From: an uncultured Collinsella sp.
GTDB lineage: Bacteria > Actinomycetota > Coriobacteriia > Coriobacteriales > Coriobacteriaceae
DNA length: 64,000 bases
Direction: 5' to 3'
Assembly: GCA_902479135.1 (NCBI GenBank)
Contig: CABSNU010000010.1
Span: 3,389-67,388 of the forward strand
The notes under the pieces are model-generated. The model made no database searches and was not told the DNA's origin. It saw only the letters and a program-made list of their open reading frames with translations. Each line of letters starts with the position of its first letter. The stretch's first letter is position 1. The position numbers were made by a program, and so were the translations under genes. Below, in pieces: positions 1-6,558 of this stretch.

Positions 1-696
1 AAGCTGCAGCAGATGCGCTTTGTCAACGATGCAAGCCACGAGCTGCGCACGCCCATCGCGGTAATTCAGGGCTACGTAAACATGCTCGACCGCTGGGGCA
101 AAGACGACCCGGACGTGCTGGCGGAATCCATCGCGTCCCTCAAGGCCGAAAGCGAGCACATGCAAGAGCTCGTGGAGCAGCTGCTGTTTTTGGCACGCGG
201 CGATGCCGGGCGCACGGTCCTGCGGCGCGCGAATACCAACCTGGCTGCACTGGTCGGCGAGGTATGCGAGGAATCGCAGATGATCGATACCGAGCACACG
301 TATCGACTGGCCTTTGACGCTGCGCTTGTCAGCGACCCGCGCTGCGACGCGCCCGTCGACGTGGCGCTCGTGAAGCAGGCCCTGCGCGTAATCGTGCAGA
401 ATGCCGCCAAGTATTCGGACGCGGGCACGCCCATCACGTTTGGCGTGGCGCCGGATGCGGGCGCGGGCACGATCGACATAAACGTTGAGGACGAGGGCAT
501 CGGCATGAACCAGGAATCCGCAGCCCACGCGTTCGAGCGGTTCTACCGCGCCGACAACGCACGCGATGCCGGCGCGCAGGGCTCGGGTCTGGGGCTTGCC
601 ATTGCCAAGTGGATCGTCGATAGCCATGGCGGCGTCATTGGCGTGACCTCAGTCGAGGGCGTCGGCAGCCGCTTTACGATTCGCCTGCCACGGTAG
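1..696 (+). CDS. Sensor histidine kinase, C-terminal part (5' end outside window)
   Basis: The frame is open from base 1, so the sensor and membrane-spanning N-terminus lie upstream of the window. What remains is the kinase core. The HisKA box carries the phospho-accepting His in NDASHELRTP right at the beginning, followed by the HATPase_c motifs: N box NAAKYSD, G1 DEGIGM and G2 GSGLGLAIA. This is a standard class I two-component kinase that autophosphorylates and passes phosphate to a response regulator, whose gene would be expected just upstream. The stop is TAG, and no clear terminator follows before the dyad at 718. The signal sensed cannot be deduced. Family assignment is secure; specific identity is unknown. 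Confidence 0.93.
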   Translation, partial: KLQQMRFVNDASHELRTPIAVIQGYVNMLDRWGKDDPDVLAESIASLKAESEHMQELVEQLLFLARGDAGRTVLRRANTNLAALVGEVCEESQMIDTEHTYRLAFDAALVSDPRCDAPVDVALVKQALRVIVQNAAKYSDAGTPITFGVAPDAGAGTIDINVEDEGIGMNQESAAHAFERFYRADNARDAGAQGSGLGLAIAKWIVDSHGGVIGVTSVEGVGSRFTIRLPR

Positions 697-717
697 GAAG
701 CCCCCTCGTGAATCGAG

Positions 718-891
718 GTCTAATACTTTTCCGCGAAGTGAACGTCTGTTTTTGGACCCCTGAAGCATCCACATTTTTCGTCGGTAAAATCACAGGATTC
801 TAGTATCGAAACCGCAGGAAACGATGTCCTTAAAGTGTCGATGCTTCGGGGGTCCGATTTGTCTCGTTCACTTCTCGGAAAAGTATTAGAC
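718..891. repeat. Long imperfect inverted repeat (two-stage hairpin)
   Basis: Arms 718-744 and 865-891 match at 26 of 27 positions when one is reverse-complemented. After a symmetric 9-nt internal mismatch (745-753 against 856-864), a second stem of about 20 bp follows (754-773 against 835-855). The unpaired centre is about 60 nt. In the internal mismatch the facing bases are mostly identical rather than complementary. The dyad fills the gap between the kinase stop and the terminator of the minus-strand VOC gene. No ORF is visible inside. It could be a small non-autonomous mobile element or a structured RNA; the sequence alone does not decide. Confidence 0.8.
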
Positions 892-931
892 TTCGGTTTT
901 TTGACCGTTGCAAAAGTCGACCCCTCGGCAT

Positions 932-969
932 AAATAAAGGGATAAGGCCATGCGACCCTATCCCTATTT
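932..969 (-). terminator. Terminator of the PTS IIB-VOC pair
   Basis: The arms 932-947 and 956-969 pair through an AGGGATA/TATCCCT core. Read on the minus strand the hairpin ends in a T-rich tail. It lies just past the stop of the VOC gene, as expected for an intrinsic terminator. Confidence 0.6.
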
Positions 970-991
970 GCTAGCTATAGCAGCTTGTACG

Positions 992-1366
992 CTACTCGCG
1001 GCACAGGTGCACGGCGAAGCCGGCAAACTCGCGCTTAAAGTATACGAGCTTGGTGCCGCCGTCGGGCAGCAGCACGCGCGACTCCTCGTTAACCTCGAGC
1101 CCGCGCTCGGCAAACCACTTCTCGGCCGCATCGATGTCGTTGACGGCAAAGCCAATGTGGCCCTTGGCGCCACGACCGTTCTGCTTCATGATCTCGACCA
1201 GCGAATCGTTAAAGTACGAAACGGGGGTCTCGATGACGGGCAGACCCATCATCGTCGAGAACAGCTCCGCGATCTCCAAGGCGTCTGCCGGGTCGGTGGC
1301 GTTAATGCCCACATGGGCAACGCGCATGCCAAAGAGCTCGACCGGGTTGGCGTTCTGCTCACTCAT
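992..1366 (-). CDS. VOC (glyoxalase/bleomycin-resistance) family protein
   Basis: 124 aa. The protein looks like one vicinal-oxygen-chelate module pair: the N-terminal half starts GMRVAHVGINATDPADA, and the C-terminal half (from about residue 65) contains GHIGFAVNDIDAAEKWFAERG and ends in AVHLCRE. VOC proteins use a metal centre for isomerisation, epimerisation or dioxygenation; the substrate here cannot be read from sequence. The gene lies 11 bp downstream of an orphan galactitol-type PTS IIB gene on the same strand, and a hairpin terminator follows, so the two form a small transcription unit. A role in sugar or keto-acid metabolism is an inference from that pairing only. Confidence 0.8.
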   Translation of the reverse strand: MSEQNANPVELFGMRVAHVGINATDPADALEIAELFSTMMGLPVIETPVSYFNDSLVEIMKQNGRGAKGHIGFAVNDIDAAEKWFAERGLEVNEESRVLLPDGGTKLVYFKREFAGFAVHLCRE

Positions 1367-1377
1367 ACAGGCAGCGC

Positions 1378-1665
1378 CTACTGAGCCATGACGTCGAGGA
1401 CGGCCTTCTCGGCAGCGACGCGGTTCATGCCGGTCATGAAGGGCACGCCGCTCACGTACGGGCAGGTGAGGCCCTCGGGGGCAACGGTGGTGGCGATCAG
1501 CAGGTCAGCGCCCTCGTCGCAGTAATCCTTGGCCTCGGAGATGGCGCACTGCACGATCTCGTACTTGCCGGCATAACCGTTGGCGTCGAGCAGGGTAGCG
1601 ACCTTCTGGGCAACGAGCGTGGAAGTAGCAGCGCCAGCACCGCAAGCCAAAACGATCTTCTTCAT
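1378..1665 (-). CDS. PTS sugar transporter subunit IIB, galactitol/pentitol (GatB/SgcB) type
   Basis: 95 aa, the usual length of a free-standing GatB-type IIB. The phospho-accepting Cys sits in the P-loop-like start LACGAGAATST (Cys8). IIB takes phosphate from a IIA partner and gives it to the sugar bound by the membrane IIC. No IIA or IIC is found next to it in this window, so its partners must be encoded elsewhere. The start is supported by a GGGAGAC sequence immediately upstream on the minus strand. It is followed after 11 bp by the VOC gene. The sugar specificity is unknown; galactitol-family names reflect homology only. Confidence 0.88.
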   Translation of the reverse strand: MKKIVLACGAGAATSTLVAQKVATLLDANGYAGKYEIVQCAISEAKDYCDEGADLLIATTVAPEGLTCPYVSGVPFMTGMNRVAAEKAVLDVMAQ

Positions 1666-1828
1666 AGGTAATGTCTCCCTTCATGGTTTACTTTAGGTAA
1701 GTGTACCGCAGCGAGCGATGTCACTCGGCCTCGATGAGCTTTTATGCCAGTTTGCTTGCGCGCTGCGTATAATACATCCAGTACGTGTTGTCATACCGCT
1801 CGCTTTATGAGCGACTAAGGACCCTAAT

Positions 1829-2452
1829 ATGCCCGATTCCCGCACCCTCTGGACCGCCGTCGTCATTATCTGTATCGCCGTGTCGGTATTTTTTAGCGTC
1901 AAAAAACGCACCACATTTAAGCGCCTGCAACAGCTTATGGCCGCCAAGCAGTGGGACGAGTTCGATCGCCTGCTCGACGCCAAACTCACCAGCATGCTGT
2001 ACCCGCGCTATAACCGCGACTACCTGCGCCTGAACTCATATCTGCTGCGCGAGGACCACAAGCGCGCCGACGAGATGTTCGATTTGCTGTTGGGGCTCAA
2101 CCTGCCCAAGATGCAGCGCGTCGACCTGGTGATCAAGGCTTTTAACTACTACGTTGGCCAGGAGGACCGCAAAAAGTCCAAGGAGCTGCTGCACGAAATC
2201 AAGGGTTTTGAGGGCGGCCAGGCCGAGGCAGTCGCACACGAATGCCAGCTGATGTACGACACGATGATCCTCAAGCGCCACAACGACATTCCCGAGCTGG
2301 AGCGCATGCTCGAGGAGGCCGGCGACGATAAGGTTAAGAGTTGCCGCTTGGAGTACCTGTTGGCCCTGCAGTACAAGAACAAGGGCGACGAAGCCAAGTT
2401 CCAGGAGTTCCTGAAGAAGTCGGGGCAACACTCGATGGCCGTCAACGCGTAA
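1829..2452 (+). CDS. Membrane-anchored helical-repeat (TPR-like) protein, function unknown
   Basis: 207 aa. Residues about 8-24 (LWTAVVIICIAVSVFFS) form one membrane segment followed by KKR, giving a short extracytoplasmic N-terminus and a cytoplasmic body. The rest is alpha-helical with repeat-like spacing (RLNSYLLREDHKRADEMFDLLL, then KAFNYYVGQEDRKKSKELL, then LEYLLALQYKNKGDEAKFQEFL), which resembles degenerate tetratricopeptide repeats. No catalytic motif is visible. It is transcribed toward tRNA-Leu, which starts 31 bp after the stop. A scaffold or protein-interaction role would fit, but I cannot name a function. Confidence 0.75.
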   Translation: MPDSRTLWTAVVIICIAVSVFFSVKKRTTFKRLQQLMAAKQWDEFDRLLDAKLTSMLYPRYNRDYLRLNSYLLREDHKRADEMFDLLLGLNLPKMQRVDLVIKAFNYYVGQEDRKKSKELLHEIKGFEGGQAEAVAHECQLMYDTMILKRHNDIPELERMLEEAGDDKVKSCRLEYLLALQYKNKGDEAKFQEFLKKSGQHSMAVNA

Positions 2453-2483
2453 CGGACGGCTTGTGTTAGACTTCTAGTCTCAC

Positions 2484-2568
2484 GGGGGCGTGGCGGAATT
2501 GGCATACGCAGGAGACTTAAAATCTCTCGCCGCAAGGATTGTGGGTTCGAGTCCCACCGCCCCTACCA
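2484..2568 (+). tRNA. tRNA-Leu (anticodon UAA), CCA encoded
   Basis: An 85-nt class II tRNA. The acceptor strand GGGGGCG pairs with CGCCCCT, with a G-U at the first pair. The anticodon loop CTTAAAA gives anticodon TAA. There is a long variable arm. The T arm is GTGGG-TTCGAGT-CCCAC, then discriminator A and an encoded CCA ending at 2568. The terminator at 2580-2618 follows directly. Confidence 0.97.
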
Positions 2569-2579
2569 TATGGAGCTTT

Positions 2580-2618
2580 CGAGCCCGTGTCCCCAAGGGA
2601 TGCGGGCTCGTTTCTTTT
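2580..2618 (+). terminator. Terminator of tRNA-Leu
   Basis: Stem CGAGCCCG (2580-2587) pairs with CGGGCTCG (2603-2610), followed by TTTCTTTT. A second near-copy of the same terminator lies at 2777-2815 inside the duplicated block downstream. Confidence 0.85.
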
Positions 2619-2840
2619 GGATGCCGGTGGGGCTCGAACCCGCGAGGGGGCGAGCGTCAAGCGGACGCGCAGCGTCCGCAGCGAGCCGGCGAGGGCGCCG
2701 GCAGGCGGCCGAAGCCGGTGCGTATTTGCGCAGCAAATACGCGGACGTCCCACCGCCCCTACCATGTGATTGCTTGCGAGCTCGTCTCCCTTTGGGATGC
2801 GGGCTCGTTTCTTTTGGACGCCGGTGGGGCTCTAAGTTGC
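2619..2840. repeat. tRNA-Leu 3'-end-derived duplicated block with antisense T-arm and hairpins
   Basis: After the terminator, 2626-2645 carries a reverse-complement copy of a tRNA T arm (GGTGGGGCTCGAACCCGC). About 100 nt of GC-rich sequence follows, made of consecutive small hairpins (CGGACGC/GCGTCCG, GCCGGC/GCCGGC, GCGTATTTG/CAAATACGC). Then 2747-2765 repeats the last 19 bases of the tRNA gene plus one flanking base (GTCCCACCGCCCCTACCAT) exactly as at 2551-2569, followed by a second terminator copy (2777-2815) and a decayed antisense T-arm copy. The repeat period is 196-197 bp. The antisense and sense copies can pair with each other (GGTGGG/CCCACC) and would close a multibranched fold. The tRNA-Gln locus has the same arrangement. 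Confidence 0.75.
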
Positions 2841-2903
2841 GGTGGGATAGTTCCTGTTTTGGCAGCTTACCAGCCCATTTAGGAACTATTCCACCGCAAC
2901 TTA
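2833..2903. repeat. Long hairpin directly behind ppx
   Basis: Arms 2833-2855 and 2881-2903 are reverse complements at 22 of 23 positions, with a 25-nt loop. The element starts 11 nt after the ppx stop on the minus strand. No T tract follows on either strand, so it is not a classical intrinsic terminator. It may end or stabilise the ppx transcript. Confidence 0.7.
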
Positions 2904-2914
2904 TGGGGGAATGG

Positions 2915-3916
2915 TTACAGGGTGCTGAGAGCGGGGGTCCAGGCGATGGTGGGGGTCGCACCGTCGAGAACCTCGTTGATGGTGGCGGCCATGCCGGCGA
3001 GTAGGCTGTTCTCGCTTACAGTGAGCGTCTTGTAGCCGCCGGCTCGCATGAGCTCGTGGATCACCACGGCGCCCGCCAAGATCACGCCCGCGCGTTTGGG
3101 CTGTACACCCGGTAGAGCGGCGATGCCGTCCGCATCCAACACAGACATGCGCTCGATAGCGGCCGAAACCTGATCCAGCGAAAGCTCGCGCAGGTGCACA
3201 AAGCTCGAATCGTACGGTTCCAGCTTATGAACGAGCGCCACGAGCGTGGTGACGGTGCCGCCCACGGCGACCAGGCGTTCGGCGCGCTCAAAGTCGCTGG
3301 GCAGGCCTTCAAAATAGGCGGCGAACTGCTCACCTGCCCACGCGGCAGCGGCAGCAAGCTCGCCGTCCGCAGGCGGCAGCGCCGAGAAGAACCGCTCCGT
3401 CACGCGGCGACAACCGATGTCCAGCGAACGCGTGCCCTCCAGCGCAAAGACCCCACGCTCCGGCGCATAGACGCCCGTCGCGAGCTCCGTGGATCCGCCG
3501 CCCGAATCGGCAACAATGATGCGCTCGCCAGCAAAGTCGTGCGCCACGCCAAAAAACGTCAGGCGTGCCTCGACCTCGCCCGGAATCACCTGTGGCTCAA
3601 GCCCCAGATCGCGCAGGCCGTCCAGCAGCAGCGCGGCATTGGACGCATCGCGCGCGGCGCTCGTGCATGTGGTGCAGATGCACGCGGCCCCAAAGGCACG
3701 TGCCTCGTCCACAAACATGCGGCATGCGGCGAGCACGCGCTCAACGGCCGCCTCGCAAAAGCGGCCCGTCGCGTCCACGCCCTCGCCCAAGTCGGTGATC
3801 TCGGTATGCTTGGACGATTCCACGATCGCCCCGGCTTCGACCTGGGCCAACACCAGTCGCGACGACACCGTTCCCAGGTCGATCGCGGCTACCTTATAGC
3901 GTTTGCAATCTGCCAT
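2915..3916 (-). CDS. ppx: Ppx/GppA family exopolyphosphatase
   Basis: 333 aa, the length of a short-form (two-domain) Ppx/GppA. These enzymes use an actin-like ASKHA fold to remove terminal phosphate from polyphosphate or from pppGpp. Visible motifs are the phosphate-1 region AAIDLGTVSSRLVLA at residues about 10-24, the conserved IPGEVEARLTF, and the phosphate-2 loop VADSGGGSTEL. The C-terminal HD domain of the long form is absent. The gene follows the FtsB-like gene by 20 bp on the minus strand, downstream of eno. An ftsB-like gene next to ppx is a frequent actinobacterial order. Whether it prefers polyphosphate or pppGpp cannot be told from sequence. Confidence 0.88.
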   Translation of the reverse strand: MADCKRYKVAAIDLGTVSSRLVLAQVEAGAIVESSKHTEITDLGEGVDATGRFCEAAVERVLAACRMFVDEARAFGAACICTTCTSAARDASNAALLLDGLRDLGLEPQVIPGEVEARLTFFGVAHDFAGERIIVADSGGGSTELATGVYAPERGVFALEGTRSLDIGCRRVTERFFSALPPADGELAAAAAWAGEQFAAYFEGLPSDFERAERLVAVGGTVTTLVALVHKLEPYDSSFVHLRELSLDQVSAAIERMSVLDADGIAALPGVQPKRAGVILAGAVVIHELMRAGGYKTLTVSENSLLAGMAATINEVLDGATPTIAWTPALSTL

Positions 3917-3936
3917 TGCGGGCTCCCCTCTGGGCG

Positions 3937-4698
3937 CTATTTGCCGTTGGACACGACCGTCTGGCCCTCGACACCGTTAAACCCAAACAGCATGTCGAGC
4001 GCCTGAATGTACCACGGCGCGTCCTTGCCGACCTCTTCGATCTCTTTGGCAACTTCGCTGGCCTTCTTGGCGTTCGACGACTTCTTGCTCGGAGACGAAT
4101 CCGAATCGTCGTCCAGTCCCAGCACGTCAATCTTGGTCTCGCCGGGCATCACCAGGCCCAGATCCTCGGTCGCCGCGTCCTTAATGCCCTCCTCCGAGAG
4201 CAGCTTGTCGACGCTTTTCTGCAAGTCGTCGTTGTACTGCTGGCGTATCTCTACCTGTTTGGCCAAGATATCGCTCGAGCGTTTGGCAACGTAGAGGTCG
4301 CGCACGGGAAAGTACAGGCTCACGAGCACCAGGGCGACGACAATGCCAATAAACAGCCCGCGCTGGGGCCCATGCGTAAAGTCATAGATTGCCTTGACCA
4401 CCGCGTTGTCGTTGGCGTAGTGCATGAAGTCCGAGCCCGAAAGACGGTTCGAGGGACGGCGCGGCTTGTCGGACGCCTGGGTCGAAGGGCACGACGCATG
4501 CTTGGAACGCGATGGGCGCACCGGACTATCCGAGGAACTATTTGGCTGAGCATTGGGATGCGAAGTCGCCGGCGAGCTATACCTGGAGCGATCAGCACCA
4601 GCATAACCAGACCCGCCAAGCTGTGCGGTACGCGCACGACGAGGCGACGGCTCACGCGAACCGGCGGAATAGTACCTGTTGTCGTAAATCTGATCCAT
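3937..4698 (-). CDS. FtsB/DivIC-like septum formation initiator
   Basis: 253 aa. The long polar N-terminus (residues 1-85, rich in Ser, Pro and Arg) is probably disordered and cytoplasmic. One membrane helix follows (GLFIGIVVALVLVSLYFPV, residues about 115-135), then a coiled-coil stretch (KRSSDILAKQVEIRQQYNDD), and a C-terminal region with GLVMPGETK and a charged Ser/Asp/Lys linker. This matches the FtsB/DivIC family, which links FtsL and FtsQ/DivIB in the divisome. The frame runs upstream to 4839 but crosses the eno terminator; ATG at 4698 with AAGG before it is preferred. It lies between eno and ppx, 20 bp from ppx. Confidence 0.82.
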   Translation of the reverse strand: MDQIYDNRYYSAGSREPSPRRARTAQLGGSGYAGADRSRYSSPATSHPNAQPNSSSDSPVRPSRSKHASCPSTQASDKPRRPSNRLSGSDFMHYANDNAVVKAIYDFTHGPQRGLFIGIVVALVLVSLYFPVRDLYVAKRSSDILAKQVEIRQQYNDDLQKSVDKLLSEEGIKDAATEDLGLVMPGETKIDVLGLDDDSDSSPSKKSSNAKKASEVAKEIEEVGKDAPWYIQALDMLFGFNGVEGQTVVSNGK

Positions 4699-4786
4699 GT
4701 GCGCCTTGTGCGGTTGAGGTTTGTTTGCGCTAAGTCCTTTAGTTATAGCACGAGCGCCCGCGCCGCCTTCGCCAGCCTTTGCTCGA

Positions 4787-4821
4787 CATAAAAAAGGCGC
4801 TGAGCCGTATGGCCCAGCGCC
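4787..4821 (-). terminator. Terminator of eno
   Basis: GGCGCTG (4796-4802) pairs with CAGCGCC (4815-4821). On the minus strand the hairpin is followed by a run of six T. It sits about 70 bp behind the eno stop and ahead of the FtsB-like start, so it separates the two transcripts at least partly. Confidence 0.8.
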
Positions 4822-4893
4822 CATAGTTCTTTGCGGCATCCAGCCAAGGCGGGGAGGAACCGAGTCAGCCTCCCCCTCGCCAAATTCGCCCGT

Positions 4894-6183
4894 TTAGCGA
4901 ATGTTGTAGAACGCGGCCTTACCGGCGTAGCGCGCGCTGCCCTCGAGCTCGTCCTCGATGCGGATGAGCTGGTTGTACTTGGCAATACGGTCGCTGCGGC
5001 ACGGGGCGCCCGACTTGATCTGGCCGGCGTTAACACCCACGACCAGGTCAGCGATGGTGGAGTCCTCGGTCTCGCCGGAACGGTGACTCACGATGCAAGC
5101 GTAGCCGGCCTCCTTGGCAGTCTCGATAGCCTCGAGCGACTCGGTGAGCGTGCCAATCTGGTTGACCTTGACCAGGATCGCATTGGCGGCGCCCAGCTCG
5201 ATGCCCTTCTTAAGGCGCTCGGTGTTGGTGACGAACAGGTCGTCGCCTACGAGCTGCACCTTGTTGCCAATGCGGCGGGTGAGCTCGACCCAGCCGTCCC
5301 AGTCCTCCTCTGCCATACCATCCTCGATGGAGATGATGGGATAGGTGTCGACAAGCTTCTCCCAGTAATCGACCATCTGAGCGCTCGTGTACTCTACGCC
5401 CTCGCCCTTGAGCTCGTACATACCGGTCTCGGCGTTGTAGAACTCGGTGGACGCCGGATCCATGGCGTACATGAAGTCGACGCCGGGCTTAAAACCAGCC
5501 TTCTCCACGGCCTTGGTAATGTACTCGAACGGCTCGGCATTGGTTTTGAGGTTGGGCGCGAAACCGCCCTCGTCGCCCACGCCGCCGCCCAGGCCGGCCT
5601 CGTGCAGCACGCCCTTGAGGGTGTGGTAGACCTCGGCGCACCAACGCAGGCCCTCGGCAAAGCTCGGGGCGCCCACCGGCATGATCATGAACTCCTGGAA
5701 GTCGACGTTATTGTCGGCATGCACGCCGCCGTTGAGGATGTTCATCATGGGCGTGGGCAGCAGATGGGCGTTGACGCCGCCCAGGTACTGGTACAGCGAA
5801 AGACCCGCCGACTCGGCAGCGGCGCGGGCGACGGCCAGCGACACGCCCAGGATGGCGTTGGCACCGAGCTTGGTCTTGTTGGGGGTACCGTCCGCGGCAA
5901 TCAGCGCGGCATCGACGGCGCGCTGGTCGAAGGCGTCGAGGCCCACGACGGCGTTAGCGCACTCGTTATTGACGTGCTCGACGGCCTGAGAGACGCCCTT
6001 GCCCAGGTAGCGGCTCTTGTCGCCATCGCGCAGCTCGCAGGCCTCAAAGGCGCCGGTCGAAGCACCCGAAGGCACCATTGCGCGGCCAAAGCTGCCGTCC
6101 TCGAGCACGACCTCGACCTCGACGGTGGGATTGCCGCGGCTGTCGAGTACCTCGCGACCGTAGACGTCCAAAATATCGCTCAT
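4894..6183 (-). CDS. eno: Enolase (phosphopyruvate hydratase)
   Basis: 429 aa, the standard bacterial length. It interconverts 2-phosphoglycerate and phosphoenolpyruvate in glycolysis in the cytoplasm. The N-terminus ILDVYGREVLDSRGNPTVEVEV and the SGASTGAFEACELRDGD loop are typical. Metal ligands appear in SIEDGMAEEDWDGW and VGDDLFVTN. The family signature ILVKVNQIGTLTES with the catalytic Lys is intact, as is SHRSGETED. The start is at 6183, preceded by a GAGGGAGA-type ribosome-binding site. It is the first gene of the minus-strand set eno-(ftsB-like)-ppx, although a terminator follows it. A housekeeping gene with no anomalies. Confidence 0.98.
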   Translation of the reverse strand: MSDILDVYGREVLDSRGNPTVEVEVVLEDGSFGRAMVPSGASTGAFEACELRDGDKSRYLGKGVSQAVEHVNNECANAVVGLDAFDQRAVDAALIAADGTPNKTKLGANAILGVSLAVARAAAESAGLSLYQYLGGVNAHLLPTPMMNILNGGVHADNNVDFQEFMIMPVGAPSFAEGLRWCAEVYHTLKGVLHEAGLGGGVGDEGGFAPNLKTNAEPFEYITKAVEKAGFKPGVDFMYAMDPASTEFYNAETGMYELKGEGVEYTSAQMVDYWEKLVDTYPIISIEDGMAEEDWDGWVELTRRIGNKVQLVGDDLFVTNTERLKKGIELGAANAILVKVNQIGTLTESLEAIETAKEAGYACIVSHRSGETEDSTIADLVVGVNAGQIKSGAPCRSDRIAKYNQLIRIEDELEGSARYAGKAAFYNIR

Positions 6184-6558
6184 GTTGTCTCCCTCTCACT
6201 TGGAAACGTAGTGGATGCAAGCGACCGGCTGACCGTGCACCATCGGTGCGCCTCCGTAAGTTAGCCATGTCGCACTTTTTGCATTATGCCCTAAGTTAGC
6301 CGAGGGATACATATGAATTAGAGAAATCATTCTTTGAGGCGCTTGTTTTTGCACCGAGCATTCATCTCTGGAGGTCGCCCCCCCCATTAAATTCTTCTAT
6401 CGGCATACCGTCTTTACCTGGCTTGCGAATGAAAGAGCCAATAATGTGCTTTCACATCGTGCAAAGTTCTGGATATCGTGCAAATCTAAGGGTCTAGAGT
6501 TCTGGATATCGCGCATAATCAGGTTATAAAAGTTCTGGATATCGTGTACGAGGTAGCC
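6184..6558. other. AT-richer intergenic region between eno and the ATPase gene
   Basis: 375 bp with no convincing ORF. It holds the divergent control regions of eno (minus) and of the ATPase gene (plus). It includes a C8 run near 6380 and, from 6465, three evenly spaced direct repeats listed separately. Base composition is visibly lower in GC than in the neighbouring genes. Confidence 0.7.
6465..6547 (+). repeat. Three direct repeats, 33-bp period, upstream of the ATPase gene
   Basis: The motif AGTTCTGGATATCGYG starts at 6465, 6498 and 6531, exactly 33 bp apart, about three helical turns. The third copy ends about 12 bp before the chosen ATG and borders the ribosome-binding site. Each copy contains the palindrome GATATC. 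Equal phasing suggests repeated protein-binding sites, possibly for autoregulation. Confidence 0.75.

Noticed and set aside
950..1384. 144-aa plus-strand frame
   Set aside because: Shadow of the VOC gene; the minus-strand frame has family motifs and a terminator.
2747..2764. Second tRNA-Leu
   Set aside because: Only the 3' T-arm and acceptor end are present; no anticodon or D arm.
4831..6264. 477-aa open frame on the plus strand
   Set aside because: Exact shadow of enolase.
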